Part shown: positions 1 through 10,739 of the stretch, piece by piece | Layout of the letters: every line of letters starts with the position of its first letter | Numbering within the stretch: the stretch's first letter is position 1 | Assembly: GCA_963921935.1 (NCBI GenBank) | Contig: OY998175.1 | Location: 293,454,246-293,518,245 of the forward strand | Source of the DNA: Galeruca laticollis | Lineage: Eukaryota; Arthropoda; Insecta; Coleoptera; Chrysomelidae | Direction of reading: 5' to 3' | DNA: 64,000 bases | The notes under the pieces: generated by a model | Told to the model about the DNA's origin: nothing | Databases searched by the model: none | The model's input: the letters and a program-made list of their open reading frames with translations, nothing else | Made by a program: the position numbers and the translations under genes

Positions 1-1160
1 AATCCAAAAAGTGTACCATACACTTCTCGGTTCTTGAACTGAAGGAATTTCGATTACGCAAACTCCCAACAACAGTAACCTTGTGTCCTAACATTTTCTT
101 TGTAAGTGGTATGCTCATAAACCAATTATCCATTGTCAAATTTCTACAAGTTCCATGTAAAGGACTACTTACTTATTTCACTTCATCATTTGGTGCATTA
201 CTAATTTTGTTTGGTCCTCCAGGTTGTTCTCCTGCATAAATTTCTAAGTTTTGGGAGTAGTGCGTTCTTGCATTAACTAGAAAAAATATTTTTATGCCAT
301 ATTTAGCTGGGTTGTTTGGTATATACATCTTAAAACTGCATCTACCACGAAACGACCATAACTTTTCGTCAATTTTTGCATATTTCCCAATAATGTAACT
401 GCTTCTGCAGTTTACCTCAAAACTCTGAAAGAAAAAAATCAAAATATGGAGTGTACAGTGTACAAATTCATTTATTCTTGTTTCTGAAAAAAAAAGTCTT
501 ACAGCAGCTAACTTGTCTTCATTAGATTTTTCTATTCTTGTGTTTATATCATCTAATCTTAGACTAGCTAAAAGAAAACGGAAGCGTTTTATACCCAGGG
601 TAACCGCTCCAATTTTTACTCCAAATTCATTTGTCCACCATGTAAAACGCTTGCTATGTACAATAATCCAAATACAGCTTTGATTTCTACAACTGTTGTG
701 TCCTTTGTTCTGTAATTTGCTTCTGTTTCTCCTCTTATTCGCCTTTTGCTAATATTAGTCTTTGCAACTATCGAATCTAGAGTAGCTTCATCAATGAAGC
801 ATTCCTAACGAGTTTTAGCATATCCTTTCCTCTAGCACCAGGTAAGTGAGTAATAATATTGTCACTTCGAGTTCGAACAGCTTTGTTAGGACAAATTGCT
901 TTCCAAACTATACCTGCTATTTGTTCTGTTCCTTTTCCCCCGTACAGTCTTGTATTATTATCTTCAGGATCTACTCCACTTTCCTCAGCAACATCTTCCA
1001 TTTCTATTTCGCTCTCTGAGTCATAGTCACTGACTACTTCAAAATCTGGAACAGCATCCGAATCATCATCATTATCAGGACTGTCTTCATCCGATAGAAC
1101 ATCAGTGTACAACTGAAGAAGCCTATTTTGTTCTTTCACATATGAATCATTGAAATTCAT
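1..1160 (-). pseudogene. piggyBac-type transposase relic, N-terminal and middle part
   Basis: The minus strand reads as a piggyBac transposase that runs off the left edge of the window. The ATG at 1160 opens an acidic N-terminal region (DEDSPDNDDDSDAVPDFEVV), as is usual for the family, and the frame stays open to 777. The middle is recognisable only with stops and frame changes. Between 441 and 173 the frame gives KIDEKLWSFRGRCSFK, which corresponds to the first catalytic Asp region, and near 140 LTMDNWFMS corresponds to the second. The third Asp region and the cysteine-rich C-terminus would lie before position 1. The copy is clearly inactive. It resembles the classical piggyBac branch more than the element at 60551-62958, so the two are different families. 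No TTAA/TIR end could be fixed for it with confidence. Confidence 0.75.
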
Positions 1161-1387
1161 ATTATTACTGTAAAGTTTGTTAATCAAATGCGATCACTAC
1201 ACCTTCATTTATTAGTACAAGTACTGACTAGAACTCAAGCACAACAGATACATAAATGGATGTCTTGGGCTTCACAAGCCCAAATCGCCATCTGTTGCAA
1301 ATATGCGAAACTATTTATTCATCGTTTTTCAGAAATCTACAGTACATTTAAATGCAAGAAGGTACATGTAATATAAGTTGCTTACGT

Positions 1388-2420
1388 GCCGAAATTTCTC
1401 CAAAGACGCAGTATATCTGGATTTATAGGACACGTTATACTGGTTTTGGGTTCTGGTGAGCTGAAAATCAATAGGGTTCATCTGTAAGACCACCTGAACA
1501 ATATCCAGTCATAAAATAAGTCACTCGATGTACACTCCGGAGGCTGTATCATGCTAACAAACCGAAATTTCTCCAAAAATTGTCAAAATATCTGGATTTA
1601 TATGACCCGTTTTATTGGCTCTGGTGAGCTGAAAATCAATAGGGTTCATCTGTCAGATGCCCTGAATAATATCTAATCATAAAATTGGCCACTTGTACAC
1701 TCCAGAGGCTGTATTGTGCTAACAAATCAAAAATTCTCCAAAAATTATAACAAATGTAGTATTTCTGAATACATACGACCCGTTATACTGGCTCTGGTGA
1801 ACTGAAAATCAATAGGGTTTATCTGTGAGACGGCCTGAACAATAACCAATCATAAAATTGATCACTTGTGTACACTCAGGTGGATGTATCATGCTAACAA
1901 ACCGAAATTTCTCCAAAAATGTAGTATATCTGGATATATAGGACCCATTGTACTGCCTCTGGTGAGATGAAACTCAAAGGGGTTCATCTGTGAGACGGCC
2001 TAATCAATATCCAATCATAAAATTGGTGACTTGTATATACTCAGGAGGCAGTATCATGCTAAGAAACCCAAATTTCTCCAAAAATGATGTAGTATACCTG
2101 GATTTAGAGGACCCGTTGTACTGGCTCTGGTGAGCTGAAAATCGATTGGGTTCATCTGTGAGATGCCCTGAACAATACCCAATCATAAAATTGGTGACTT
2201 GTATTTACTCCGAAGGTTGTATCAGCTGTATCGTGCTATCAAGACATGTTACAAAAAGGGGCCGACGACAACAACTACATACACACAGGAGTTTTTTTCC
2301 TAAAAACACGTTTTTTTTTGTGTTTTCGTGATGAAAAACTAAAAAATATCTAAAAAAATAAATTCCAATACTTCTCTCACGTCCTAGAGATTTGAGCGGA
2401 AAAATAAAAATAATATGTAA
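1388..2420 (+). repeat. Tandem-repeat mobile element, copy 1 (about 5 units of ~168 bp)
   Basis: Five imperfect units follow one another with spacings of 168, 173, 165 and 168 bp, measured at the core CTCTGGTGAGCTGAAAATCA (near 1453, 1621, 1794, 1959 and 2127). Each unit also holds a GTGCTAACAAACCGAAATTT-like segment and TCATAAAATTGG. The array ends in a unique tail: GGCCGACGACAACAACTACA near 2260, a T-rich stretch, and GAGCGGAAAAATAAAAATA near 2394-2413. The same array and tail recur at 58036-59038, so this is one dispersed mobile element rather than a local satellite. The left end is not clear here. A central repeat array with a microsatellite-bearing tail resembles DINE-1/Helitron-type non-autonomous elements; that assignment is inference. 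The element ends about 90 bp before a ckn exon. Confidence 0.75.
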
Positions 2421-2505
2421 TTTATCAAAGAAGCAGGAATATTTTATAAATATATAAAAATCAAATCCTATTCATTTTGCATAATTTTTCTGTATTTCTT
2501 TTCAG

Positions 2506-2718
2506 GATCAAGAAATCATTCACTCTTGGCTGGTAGATTTACAATTTGAAGAATATTTTCCGCTGTTTATATCAGCTGGATACGATTTGCCTACCATAGG
2601 AAGAATGACACCAGAAGATTTGACTGCCATAGGAATTAAAAAACCGAATCATAGAAAACGGTTGAAAGCTGAAATCGCTCAACTTAATCTTCCTGATAAC
2701 TTGCCCGAATTCATACCA
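2506..2718 (+). CDS. ckn: Caskin exon: first SAM domain
   Basis: This 71-codon exon follows a pyrimidine-rich acceptor (TTTCTTTTCAG) and ends at a strong GTAAGT donor, phase 0 on both sides. It encodes a complete SAM fold: HSWLVDLQFEEYFPLF, then MTPEDLTAIGIKKPNHRKRL, then KAEIAQLNLP. The closing NLPEFIP linker leads straight into the second SAM exon. Tandem SAM domains with these motifs are characteristic of Caskin, the CASK-interacting scaffold with N-terminal ankyrin repeats and an SH3 domain; mammalian Caskin1 SAM tandems polymerise, and fly Caskin works with the receptor phosphatase Lar in axon guidance. Upstream exons are outside the window. The identification rests on domain order plus the C-terminal tail exon at 30362-30646. 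Confidence 0.93.
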
Positions 2719-2774
2719 GTAAGTAATAAAAACAAAAATGTTAACAGCTTCTGTGATCATATCCTTATGTATTA

Positions 2775-2931
2775 TTTATTTTATGACTATTCGTCCATTT
2801 TGTAGGATAATAAGAAAACATATTTTCCACTATGCCGACGTTTCGGATTTATTTGAATCCTTTACCAAGGCTAGTGAGGTTTTTTCGTTTTCTTATTATC
2901 CTACAGAACCGAAGAATGGTCATAAAATAAA
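2775..2931. repeat. Fold-back/MITE-like element in a 278-bp ckn intron
   Basis: The small intron between the two SAM exons contains a near-perfect inverted repeat. TGTAGGATAATAAGAAAAC near 2802 pairs with GTTTTCTTATTATCCTACA near 2888, and the pairing extends outward with mismatches (ATTTTATGACTATTCGTC against GAAGAATGGTCATAAAAT). The loop is about 70 bp and carries GCCGACGTTTCGG. The hairpin takes up more than half of the intron. I could not fix a target-site duplication. Confidence 0.6.
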
Positions 2932-2996
2932 AATGTTAATGTGAAAATGGCACAAAATTTTTGGGCATGTCCTCTAAAATAGATTTTATTTTTTAG

Positions 2997-3230
2997 GGGT
3001 CCTTAGAAGAATGGTTAAATTTGTTGCGATTAGATGAGTACCTTCCAGCTCTTCTGGAACAAAATTATCAAACGGTAGACGACGTTACCCAGCTAACATG
3101 GGAAGATTTAGAGGAATTCGGTATAGTAAAACTAGGCCATCAGAAAAAGATAATGTTAGCCATCAAACGGATCAAGGATATTAAGTCCGGAAAAAGAATA
3201 CACAATGATAATAGAATATACGCCACACAG
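2997..3230 (+). CDS. ckn: Caskin exon: second SAM domain
   Basis: This 78-codon exon lies between a TTTTTTAG acceptor and a CAG|GTGAGT donor, phase 0 at both ends, so it joins in frame to the exon ending at 2718. It begins GSLEEWLNLLRLDEYLPALL and continues with WEDLEEFGIVKLGHQKKIML, a typical second Caskin SAM domain, then a basic stretch (KSGKRIHND). With the first SAM exon it makes the tandem SAM module that mediates oligomerisation and partner docking in this family. After it the gene is interrupted by a 19.6-kb intron full of transposons; the next exon, 22813-23338, is also phase 0. Confidence 0.93.
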
Positions 3231-3474
3231 GTGAGTTCGGTTTTAAACAGAAACCATTATGCTCGTGTTACGAACTCTATTTTAGAGGTACTTAACATTC
3301 ATTAGTACATTTTTATTTTATGTTCTGATAGCCATTGTAATAATTCCTAAATTAATTCTGTTGGAAAATAAAAATATACTTCGTTAATAAACATGATTCT
3401 AAGTAGACTTCACTTACACAATGATGTAGGCATAGTCGTGTGATATATGATAAAAAAGATTTTTCTATAATAGT

Positions 3475-3990
3475 TACTAAAGTAATATATATGAATATTT
3501 AAATTTTTCATATGATTTCAACTTAAGAAGAAGCACATGGGTCTTTTTTAAGTTTGGTAGTGGTTTTAAAACCCAAAATACAAATATTACAAAAAATTTG
3601 TATGAAATTGAAGCAAGTAATTGAAAGCACTCAAAATAGTTTGAGAAAAGTGTAAATAAAATCAATGTTCCGATTTTCTAAAAGCATAGTTATGCAATTT
3701 CACGACAAAAAAGGTTTCCCTAGGATAATTGCTGAAGTAATAAATATGAATATTTAAATTTGTCATATTATTTCAATTTAATAAGAATCACTTTGTTCTT
3801 TTTTAAGATTGCTGGTGGTTTTAGAAAACAAAATACAAATATAACAAGAATTTTGTATGTAATTGCAGCAAGTAATCAAATAATAGTATCGGAGGCACTT
3901 CTGCAATGAGCAAAAGAAAATAGTTTGTGAGAGAAGTGTAAATAAAATCAATGCCCGAGTTTCTAAAGGCTTTGCGAACCATAGTACTCT
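3475..3990. repeat. Diverged tandem duplication, period ~255 bp
   Basis: Two successive copies share ATGAATATTTAAAT (near 3490 and 3746), TTCTTTTTTAAG-like tracts, CAAAATACAAAT, GCAAGTAAT and AGTGTAAATAAAATCAATG. They differ by many substitutions and by an insertion in the second copy (around 3885-3915), so the duplication is old. No coding sense was found. Confidence 0.6.
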
Positions 3991-4892
3991 GATAAGAACT
4001 CAAAATTCTGACAGAGTAGTTTGGATTCCATAATACATTGAATCAGAACCAAGTCACATGTCAAAGGACAAAGTAAAAGCATAATAATATCAGAAGATAC
4101 CGAACTTATATATAAAAAAACTGCTCAGCTACATTCAAGAGTGAAAATTGTCTATAACACATCTAAACAAAGGATGAATGATGTGTATTACAAGAGACAT
4201 GCATTTCTAGGACTGCTGACAACTTTAATCATGCTGGTACAGGATTGTATATGGTTTAAATGCACATAAATACATTAAATATAGAAACACAAAAACTACC
4301 AATATAATGAAAGAATTATCTGAAACTGAACTGAAGGTCAAGGTCGTTTGCTGTTAAACTATAAGCATTTGATGTAATAGCTGTGTTGTGTCACAAAACT
4401 ATTTTTAGAGGATGACATTTCAAATCTAACAATAAAAATTATTCTAATTTTATTGGATAACGTGATTTGTCTTATAAATTTACAAATTTTATTATAACAG
4501 CTATATGGCGAATATATATACATAAAATGTAAATGTATTACTGATTATATTCAACCCAAGTAATTTTTATTTCAAGACATGCCTTATTATTATTATATTT
4601 ATCATTATACCTTTTTATTTGAGCATGTTTATTTTATTTTAAAACATAATTATTGAATGCCACTAGAGTTTTACTTTATATTAATTAGTAACAGTTTTTT
4701 CAATTATCCTAATTTCCACATCTTACAAACACAATTTTGTGATTATCAGGCTAAATTTTTTTCAAACAAATGATATACTGAACAATTAATGTTTGTAATA
4801 AAATGAAAACATCAGTAACTTGTTTCTGTAATAAGATTTTACTTGCATTAAAACTGATTTTCAAATTCAAATTCTGAGGACAGAGAATGCAT
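3991..4892. other. AT-rich intron sequence, nothing recognised
   Basis: Very AT-rich sequence with short homopolymer runs and no long open frame, clear terminal repeats or RNA-gene structure that I could see. Confidence 0.5.
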
Positions 4893-5190
4893 GTTATGCT
4901 ATAAGTAACATACATGTCTGAAAAAGTTATTACTAATGTTACGAAAAAAAGTTATTCTTTATAAAAAGTTCTTCATGATTCATAACGTAAAACGCATATA
5001 TCAGATGTCAATTGGGTTTATTCATATATGAGTTTTGTCAAAGAGTATGAATTTGGTACAAGAATATCTTTATTTGTGACAATATCGAAAACTTTGATTG
5101 TGAAAAGTTGTTTGGAATGGAGAAGTATGTTTTAATATGCATTACAACATCCTACTCTGTTCCAATATCAATGCATATTAAATAGATTAA
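4893..5190 (+). repeat. Dispersed repeat, copy A (inverted partner at 10740-10992)
   Basis: Shared segments include ACATGTCTGAAAAAGTT, AATGTTACG.AAAAA.GTTATTCT, ATAAAAAGTTCT.CATG, GTAAAACGCA.ATATC and GAGTTTTGTCAAA.AGTATGAATT. They match the reverse complement of 10740-10992 over more than 200 bp. This is an interspersed repeat with no visible coding capacity; the termini were not determined. Confidence 0.6.
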
Positions 5191-5403
5191 TTTAATTTTC
5201 TTCTTCTTTGCTCGACTAGGATTTCTCCTATTTGTCTGCCTCTGTGTTACCGTCCAAACAGTCTATACATAGAACCTTTGACTTTTAATCGAATACTACC
5301 CTTGCATAGAAAGAACTTGTTGCTGTCACAATGCAAGTTACTAGCTGAACACATTTTGCTAAAATATTCGAGAAATTAATTAATTCTAGACTTCTTAGTT
5401 AAA

Positions 5404-6410
5404 ACTACCCCTCGAACCCCCGGTGCACCGGACCCTGGCCCCGAACGACTTCACCGTGGGGCTCCCCGAAAATTAAAGCGAAGAAGGAAACTCAGTGCAC
5501 GGGGATTTCTTGGCTCGCTGAATCCAAATATGGCATCGGCGAACACCCCCGGAGAGAATTTTCCTGACAAGATCGCCAAAAACAACCCAAAATTCATTGT
5601 AGGGCCGTTTTTCGGGGCGCTGAATCCAAATTCATCGGCGAAAACGACCCCCCAAACACCTGGTGCAGCGTACTGGCCCTGAACGTCATCTCCGTGGCTT
5701 TTCCTGACCACCCGAACATCGTTACGGGGTTTTTTTGGGGGCGCTGAATTCGAACTCACAGTCGAAACGACCCCCAAATCCGTGGTGCACCGGAAAATTC
5801 CCGGGGATGGAGCTCGCGTCCAGGTTAGGGCGCACCAGGTATCCGGGGGTGTTCACCAATGCCTTATTTGGATTCAGCGAGCCAAGAAACCCCCTGGCAC
5901 TGAGTTCTCTCCTTCTTCGCTTTAATTTTGGGAGAGCACCACGTAGAAGATCTTCGGGGCCAGGGTACGGTGCACCAGAGGTCGTTTTCAACGTGAAATT
6001 TGAATTCAGCGCTCCAAAACACCCCATAGCGATTTTCGGTTCGCGTTTTCCGATTGTGTCAGGAAAAGCCACGGAGATGACGTTCAGGGCCAGTACGGTG
6101 CACCAGGTGTTCGGGGGGTCGTTTTTGCCGGGGAATTTGGATTCAACGCCCCTAAAAAGTTTTTCGGATAGTTTTTATCAATATTGTCAGGAAAATTCTC
6201 GGGGATGGGGTCCGCGTCTAAGTTGGGGCGTACCAGATATCCGGGGGGTGTTCGCCGATGCCATATTTCCATAGTCCCACGGAGATGACGTTCATCGGCG
6301 TTCCTGAGCTCCAGATGTTCGGGGGGTCAATTTGAACATCATAATCGTGATCAGAGACCTCGAAAACCCCCGAGTACTCAATTTGGGCCGGTTCTGACAT
6401 TTATTTACAA
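5404..6410. repeat. GC-rich island made of direct and inverted modules (fold-back type)
   Basis: About 1 kb is much richer in G+C than anything around it and is built from repeated modules in both orientations. GAAAATTAAAGCGAAGAAGG (5467) with TTTCTTGGCTCGCTGAATCC (5508) reappears inverted near 5870-5940. CTGAACGTCATCTCCGTGGC (5683) with TTTTCCTGAC reappears inverted near 6057-6090 (GTCAGGAAAAGCCACGGAGA). CCCC..ACACCTGGTGCA modules also recur in both orientations. Open frames occur on both strands (179 aa at 5735-6274 +; 116 aa at 5722-6072 -), but their peptides are translations of the repeat (SAPK.., FGFSEPRNP repeated) and match no family I know. Probably a fold-back transposon or a mobile satellite; the termini are unknown. 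Confidence 0.65.
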
Positions 6411-6639
6411 AGTTTTGAAATTTTCCAAAAGGCGTCTCCATATTCAACCAACTGACAAACAAATTAAAAACTAAGCTTAAACAATACAGATAAGAATCCA
6501 ATTACCCATAAAACTTATACTGATATGATCATACAATATGGAAACCTGATAAAAATGCAAGAAACCCCAAAGACACAGTACCACCAATTAGGCTAACAAT
6601 ACAAAATATAGGACCATGGGCAAAAAGTGACAAACAGAA

Positions 6640-7084
6640 AGCTTAACTCTTTGCACTTCATTTTTCGAAAACATTTACACCCCACAGTATTGGAAACACC
6701 CATAGAAGAACAACAACCACTTACCACTCCGGGGAAAATAAATTCTTGGCACTAAAAAGGCACATGGACCAGACAAAATTATACCAAAAATGCTGAAAGA
6801 ACTTTCCCAAAAAGCAATAGTGTTACTAACATGAATATTTAATGGAATAATAAGAATGAAGTATTGGCCAAAACACTGAAAATATTACAAATAATTGCAA
6901 TAGTCTAACCAGGAAAAGAACCCCCAGAAGCAAACTCCTATTTACCTATCAGTACTTTATGAAATATATGAGAAACTTATACTACGCAGAATAAACAATT
7001 ATATAAGACCAGAAGAATGGATCCCACACCATCAATTTAGATTCCGCCAAGGACACTCAACAACTCTGCAGATACATCAAATAA
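6640..7084 (+). pseudogene. Jockey-like reverse transcriptase relic, 5' piece
   Basis: Degenerate plus-strand RT sequence. Around 6755-6800 a frame gives KKAHGPDKIIPKMLKELSQK, the finger region of non-LTR reverse transcriptases; near 6940 PPEANSYLPIS matches the usual NYRPIS block, and near 7030 HHQFRFRQGHSTTLQIHQI matches the QFGFR block. Several stops and shifts separate these pieces. The frame breaks at 7084, where a Harbinger element is inserted, and resumes at 9023. Endonuclease sequence upstream of 6640 was not recognised. Confidence 0.7.
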
Positions 7085-9019
7085 TAGTGGTAATTCTGTA
7101 ACGAATATGTTAAATTTTAATCCAATGTTAATTTTCACAATTTTAACCTAAAAAGCAATTATGTAATTCTTACAAAGCTACCGGTAAATTTTAATATTTT
7201 TAACAGATACGTTAAAAATTAGTTCAAATTCGTGTCTGTAGTGAAAAAGAAGATTGAGTGAGGTTAATTTTTCGAATTTATTCTCACTTTGTTAACTTTA
7301 TGTAAAGTTACAGTAAATTTTTGTGGTTTGTATGTTATTTTCATAAAAAAATATGGTAAATATAAAAAGATCAAGCAGAATGAACTACACTTTGACAAAC
7401 GTTTTTGATAAGAAAAACTAAATAGTATGATCAGAAAAAAATTGGAATTTTTTGATAAGATCGTTAAAACACCTAGCTTTACATTCTTTCCTGCTTAAAT
7501 TAATACAATTTTTTAGTGTAAAATTATATATTATTGAAGTTCGTTTCAATCCCACCCTGTAAAAAATTATTAAAATATATAACTATAATTGTGCACTTAA
7601 GAATCAAAACAAAATGTTCGAAATTAGAAAAGCTCTATTGTTTTCGCTGCAGGCAACCCCTTTTGAGTATACTACATAAATTTAAAAATAAAGTTCAAAT
7701 CAAAAATGTTACCTACATAAAATATCTATGAATTATTTCCTCTCTTCGTGCTTCACCTGGATTATATACCAATCATTATTTTCAATGAGCCCTGGGTTTT
7801 CATTTTCTGGATCTTCATCCAATATATCTTCATCTGGCATTTCTACTGCCCTTGCTCTTGCAATGTTGTGTAAAATGACACAACTGTGAATAATTTCAGT
7901 CACTTTATTAAGGCTGTAATCAACGCCCTTTGTCCATGTATGCAGCAAAACCCATTTTTTAGTAGCCCTATTGAATGTTCAATTATAACCCTTAAATTTG
8001 ACATTCTGGTGTTGAACCTTGAGTGAGGAGAGTAGTTTTCTGAATTATTGTTTACATATTCTCTTTCCAATTCTTCCCTAACTCTAGACATCATCCAAAT
8101 CGCTGAATCATGGACTGATCCAGGAAAACGGGTATTTACTGCCAGAAATTTGTTATTGTGGTCACAATTGACTTGTATGTATATTAAAAGGGCATAAAAG
8201 TTTTTCCGGCAGTAAAATATTGGCCCTGGAAAAACTGGATTGTGTGCAGGAGGTGATACTATTCTAATCAGGCTACCGTCTACGATTCCTATACAGTTTT
8301 CAAAACAAGCAGCAAGTTCCCTGAAGCCCTGTTTTATTATCCGCTTTTCTTCATAAGTCGATGGAAATCTGATCCACTGATTGGCAAGTTGTTGATTTAT
8401 TATTCTTGTTACTTCCTCCAAACATCTACTAACTATTGGTTGGTTAACTGCAAAACACCACCCCATACAAATTCCTGTCTGTTAACTTCCTTGTCCAAAG
8501 AAATTGAGGACTAGTGATAATCGTAAGTGTAAAGGTATCCTGGTAATTCTTGCAAGCTGATGCTGAATAAAATTGCGGAGATAACGATAACGATCAATTA
8601 GGTATAGGCATGTTTCTTTATTCAGCCTAAACAGCTTTAAAAAGAGCCGGTCTGGCATTTCAAAAGGATTACTGGCATTCTTTGCCAATTAACATTTAAA
8701 TCCTCAATAAAGAGATGTGTTAATCCATCTAATGCCATTTCCTATGATATTGAACTATTTAAACTGAGTGCTTAATTTTTAAAGGGTACTGTGTAGGTAC
8801 GTGTTAAAAATATCATTCTAACGTACGATTTTAACATCTTTCCGGTATTTTTTAACGTGAAAAATTTTACGGAATAGGAAATATTGGATTATTTGAACTA
8901 CTGTTAATAACATCAATTTAATATCCACCAGTAACAGTACAGAATAACTTTTCTATTTTACCGCACGTTATTTTTTTAACGTCCGTTAGAATTTAACACA
9001 TTCGTTACAGAATCACCAT
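7085..9019 (-). mobile_element. Harbinger (PIF) DNA transposon inserted in an RT relic
   Basis: The ends are inverted repeats: TGGTAATTCTGTAACGAAT at 7088 and its counterpart ending ATTCGTTACAGAATCACCA at 9018, with similarity continuing inward (GTTAAATTTTAATCC against its inverse). Joining 7084 to 9023 restores an uninterrupted RT reading frame, which defines the insertion and leaves TAA repeated on both sides (7082-7084 and 9020-9022). A 3-bp TAA/TTA target duplication is what the PIF/Harbinger superfamily makes. The element carries a degenerate transposase on the minus strand (7733-8688). Confidence 0.8.
7733..8688 (-). pseudogene. Harbinger transposase (HARBI1-like), disrupted
   Basis: In three minus-strand pieces (8688-8482, 8466-7900, 7948-7733) the sequence reads as a HARBI1-type nuclease. 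The N-terminal part has FRLNKETCLYLIDRYRYL and LRLSLVLNFFGQGS. The core has NCIGIVDGSLIRIVSPPAHN, containing the first catalytic Asp, and NTRFPGSVHDSAIWMMS with the second. The segment that should follow (normally GDSGYP... with its downstream loop) is missing: the frame jumps from NNNSENY to SPHSRFNTRMSNLR. The C-terminal IEHSIGLLKNGF and HSCVILHNIA blocks are present. The copy therefore has frameshifts plus an internal deletion in the catalytic domain and cannot be active. No Myb-like partner ORF was seen in the element. Confidence 0.8.
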
Positions 9020-9022
9020 TAA

Positions 9023-10015
9023 TAGACGTTATTAACAAAGCCTATGAAGACAAAAGCTATTGCTCAGCGGTATTCTTGGGCGTGAGCCAGGCATTTGACC
9101 GTGTCTGGCATAAGGGTCTACTATACAAAATCAAGCAAATCCGTCTTATTTTCTCCTATTTGAATCGTACCTTAGTGATAATTAATTTGATATAAAAATG
9201 GGAAATTAAAGATGAAAACTACATTTAATAAAAGCAGGATCGCGCAAGGGAGTGTCCGTGGGCTATTGCTGTATGTTTTATTCATATCTGACTTGTCAAC
9301 CTCCAGACACAATACACTTGAAACATTTGCCGATGAATAATAATCATGATAGAACAGTACTAAACTTGCAAGAACTCCTCAACATTCTACAAAACTGGTT
9401 TGAAAAATGGAGAATCAATATAAACGAAAGCAAATCCAGCCATAACTTTCACACTGTGTAAAACTCCAACACCTGAAGTTCATATCAACAAAATCCCCGA
9501 AAAAGTAGAAGTAAAATGGCCTTGAACAGTAAATTGACATGGAAAAAATATATAATGAAGATAAGAAAACAAATCACTTAAGTACTGGTTAATAGGGAGA
9601 AAACAAAATATTGATATAAAAAAACAATAATCATATCGATTTGGACTTATAGCACTGAAAAATCTAGCAAATCTAACGTAAATATAATCCAAAGATGCCA
9701 ATCTAAACTTCTAAGAACAATATTTGATGCCCCATGATTCATCTCCAATGAAACAATTCATAACGTCCTCAAAATAAAATTTGCAAAACAAGGAGCAACA
9801 CTCACCACGCAAAAATTGAAAACCACCCAACCCTAGAACCCCTACTGATAAGAGAAGACAACAGAAGACTCAAAAGAAACTGGCCAATTGACTTGATATG
9901 AAGTATCTGAGGTTTCGTCAATGAATGAATCCTCATCATGTCAAGTTCCTTAGTCATAATATTAGCTTATAGAATGAATGTATTCTGATTGCTGATTAAA
10001 TTATAATAATAAAAA
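9023..10015 (+). pseudogene. Jockey-like reverse transcriptase relic, 3' piece
   Basis: This continues the RT interrupted at 7084. It reads DVINKAYEDKSYCSAVFLGV, then QAFDRVWHKGLLYKIKQI, the palm block holding the first catalytic Asp position. A degenerate strand-transfer block (about 9240-9330) keeps SRKGVSVG, where PQGSVLG is usual, and a decayed ETFADE where FADDT would be. C-terminal sequence fades towards 9900, and an A-rich run at 10002-10018 may be the 3' tail. Many stops; a dead copy. Confidence 0.7.
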
Positions 10016-10039
10016 AAATGTAAAATAAAAGTGGTCTTA

Positions 10040-10720
10040 ATGTGTCTCTTTGACGTATCCCTCCTTTTAGCGACATGTGGCTTGTTTCGCCTTTTGGCAT
10101 TATAATTTTGATTCTTTTATCTTTAGTTATATCCTCTACTATTTTAATGAGTGTTTAGTTGATGTTTTGTGTTTCCAGTAGTGACATAATATCACTCTAT
10201 CGAAAGCGCTTTTTAAATCCACAAAGCACATGTATGCAGGCTTGTTCTATTCTCTCGACTTTTCCGCTATATGCCTGACAATGAATGTTGCATCAAAGGT
10301 ACTGCAGTTCGTTCTAAATCCTTGCTGTTCCTCTGCTGTTTCTGTTTAATTCGTCTTTTATTACAGCCACTAGTAGTTTCAGCGTACTGTTCATTAAACT
10401 AATACCTCTATAATTTTCTGGATTCACTCTTTCCCTTTTTCTTAGAATGGGTAGTAGTAAACTATCTTTCCATTATATCGGGACTTTCCCTTTGGTTAGA
10501 ATATTGTTAAACAGTTTAAGGGAATATCTGTGTAGTGTTGCCGCTCCGTACTTTAGAAGTTCATTGTGCATTTCATCTGTGCCTGGCGCTTTTCAGTTTT
10601 TCAACTTTTTTTATTTGTGTTTTTGTTTCCTCTTCTGTTATTTGTAATATGACACTATTCTCTTCATTCTCACTCCTTCTCTTTCATATAATTTTAATGG
10701 TGTAATATTTTGAGAACAAT
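10040..10720 (-). pseudogene. RTE-like reverse transcriptase fragment
   Basis: Read on the minus strand, about 10660-10540 gives (with shifts) a KLK..KAPGTDEMHNELLKY-type finger block. Near 10450-10390 follows a NPENYRGISLMNSTLKL block, and near 10300-10200 a region with FVDLKSAFDRV, the palm block with the first catalytic Asp. Stops and frame changes occur throughout. This is a 5'- and 3'-truncated piece of a non-LTR retroelement of the kind often annotated as endonuclease-reverse transcriptase in insects. It lies in the ckn intron, antisense to the gene. Confidence 0.65.
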
Positions 10721-10739
10721 TTACAAACATAAAAAAAAA

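Noticed and set aside
1388..2420. CRISPR-like or ordinary centromeric satellite array
   Set aside because: Units of ~168 bp are far too long for CRISPR repeats and have no spacers. The same array with the same tail recurs 56 kb away inside an RT gene, so it is mobile.
5735..6274. 179-aa plus-strand ORF as a gene
   Set aside because: Its peptide is a translation of inverted GC-rich repeat modules, and equivalent open frames exist on the opposite strand.
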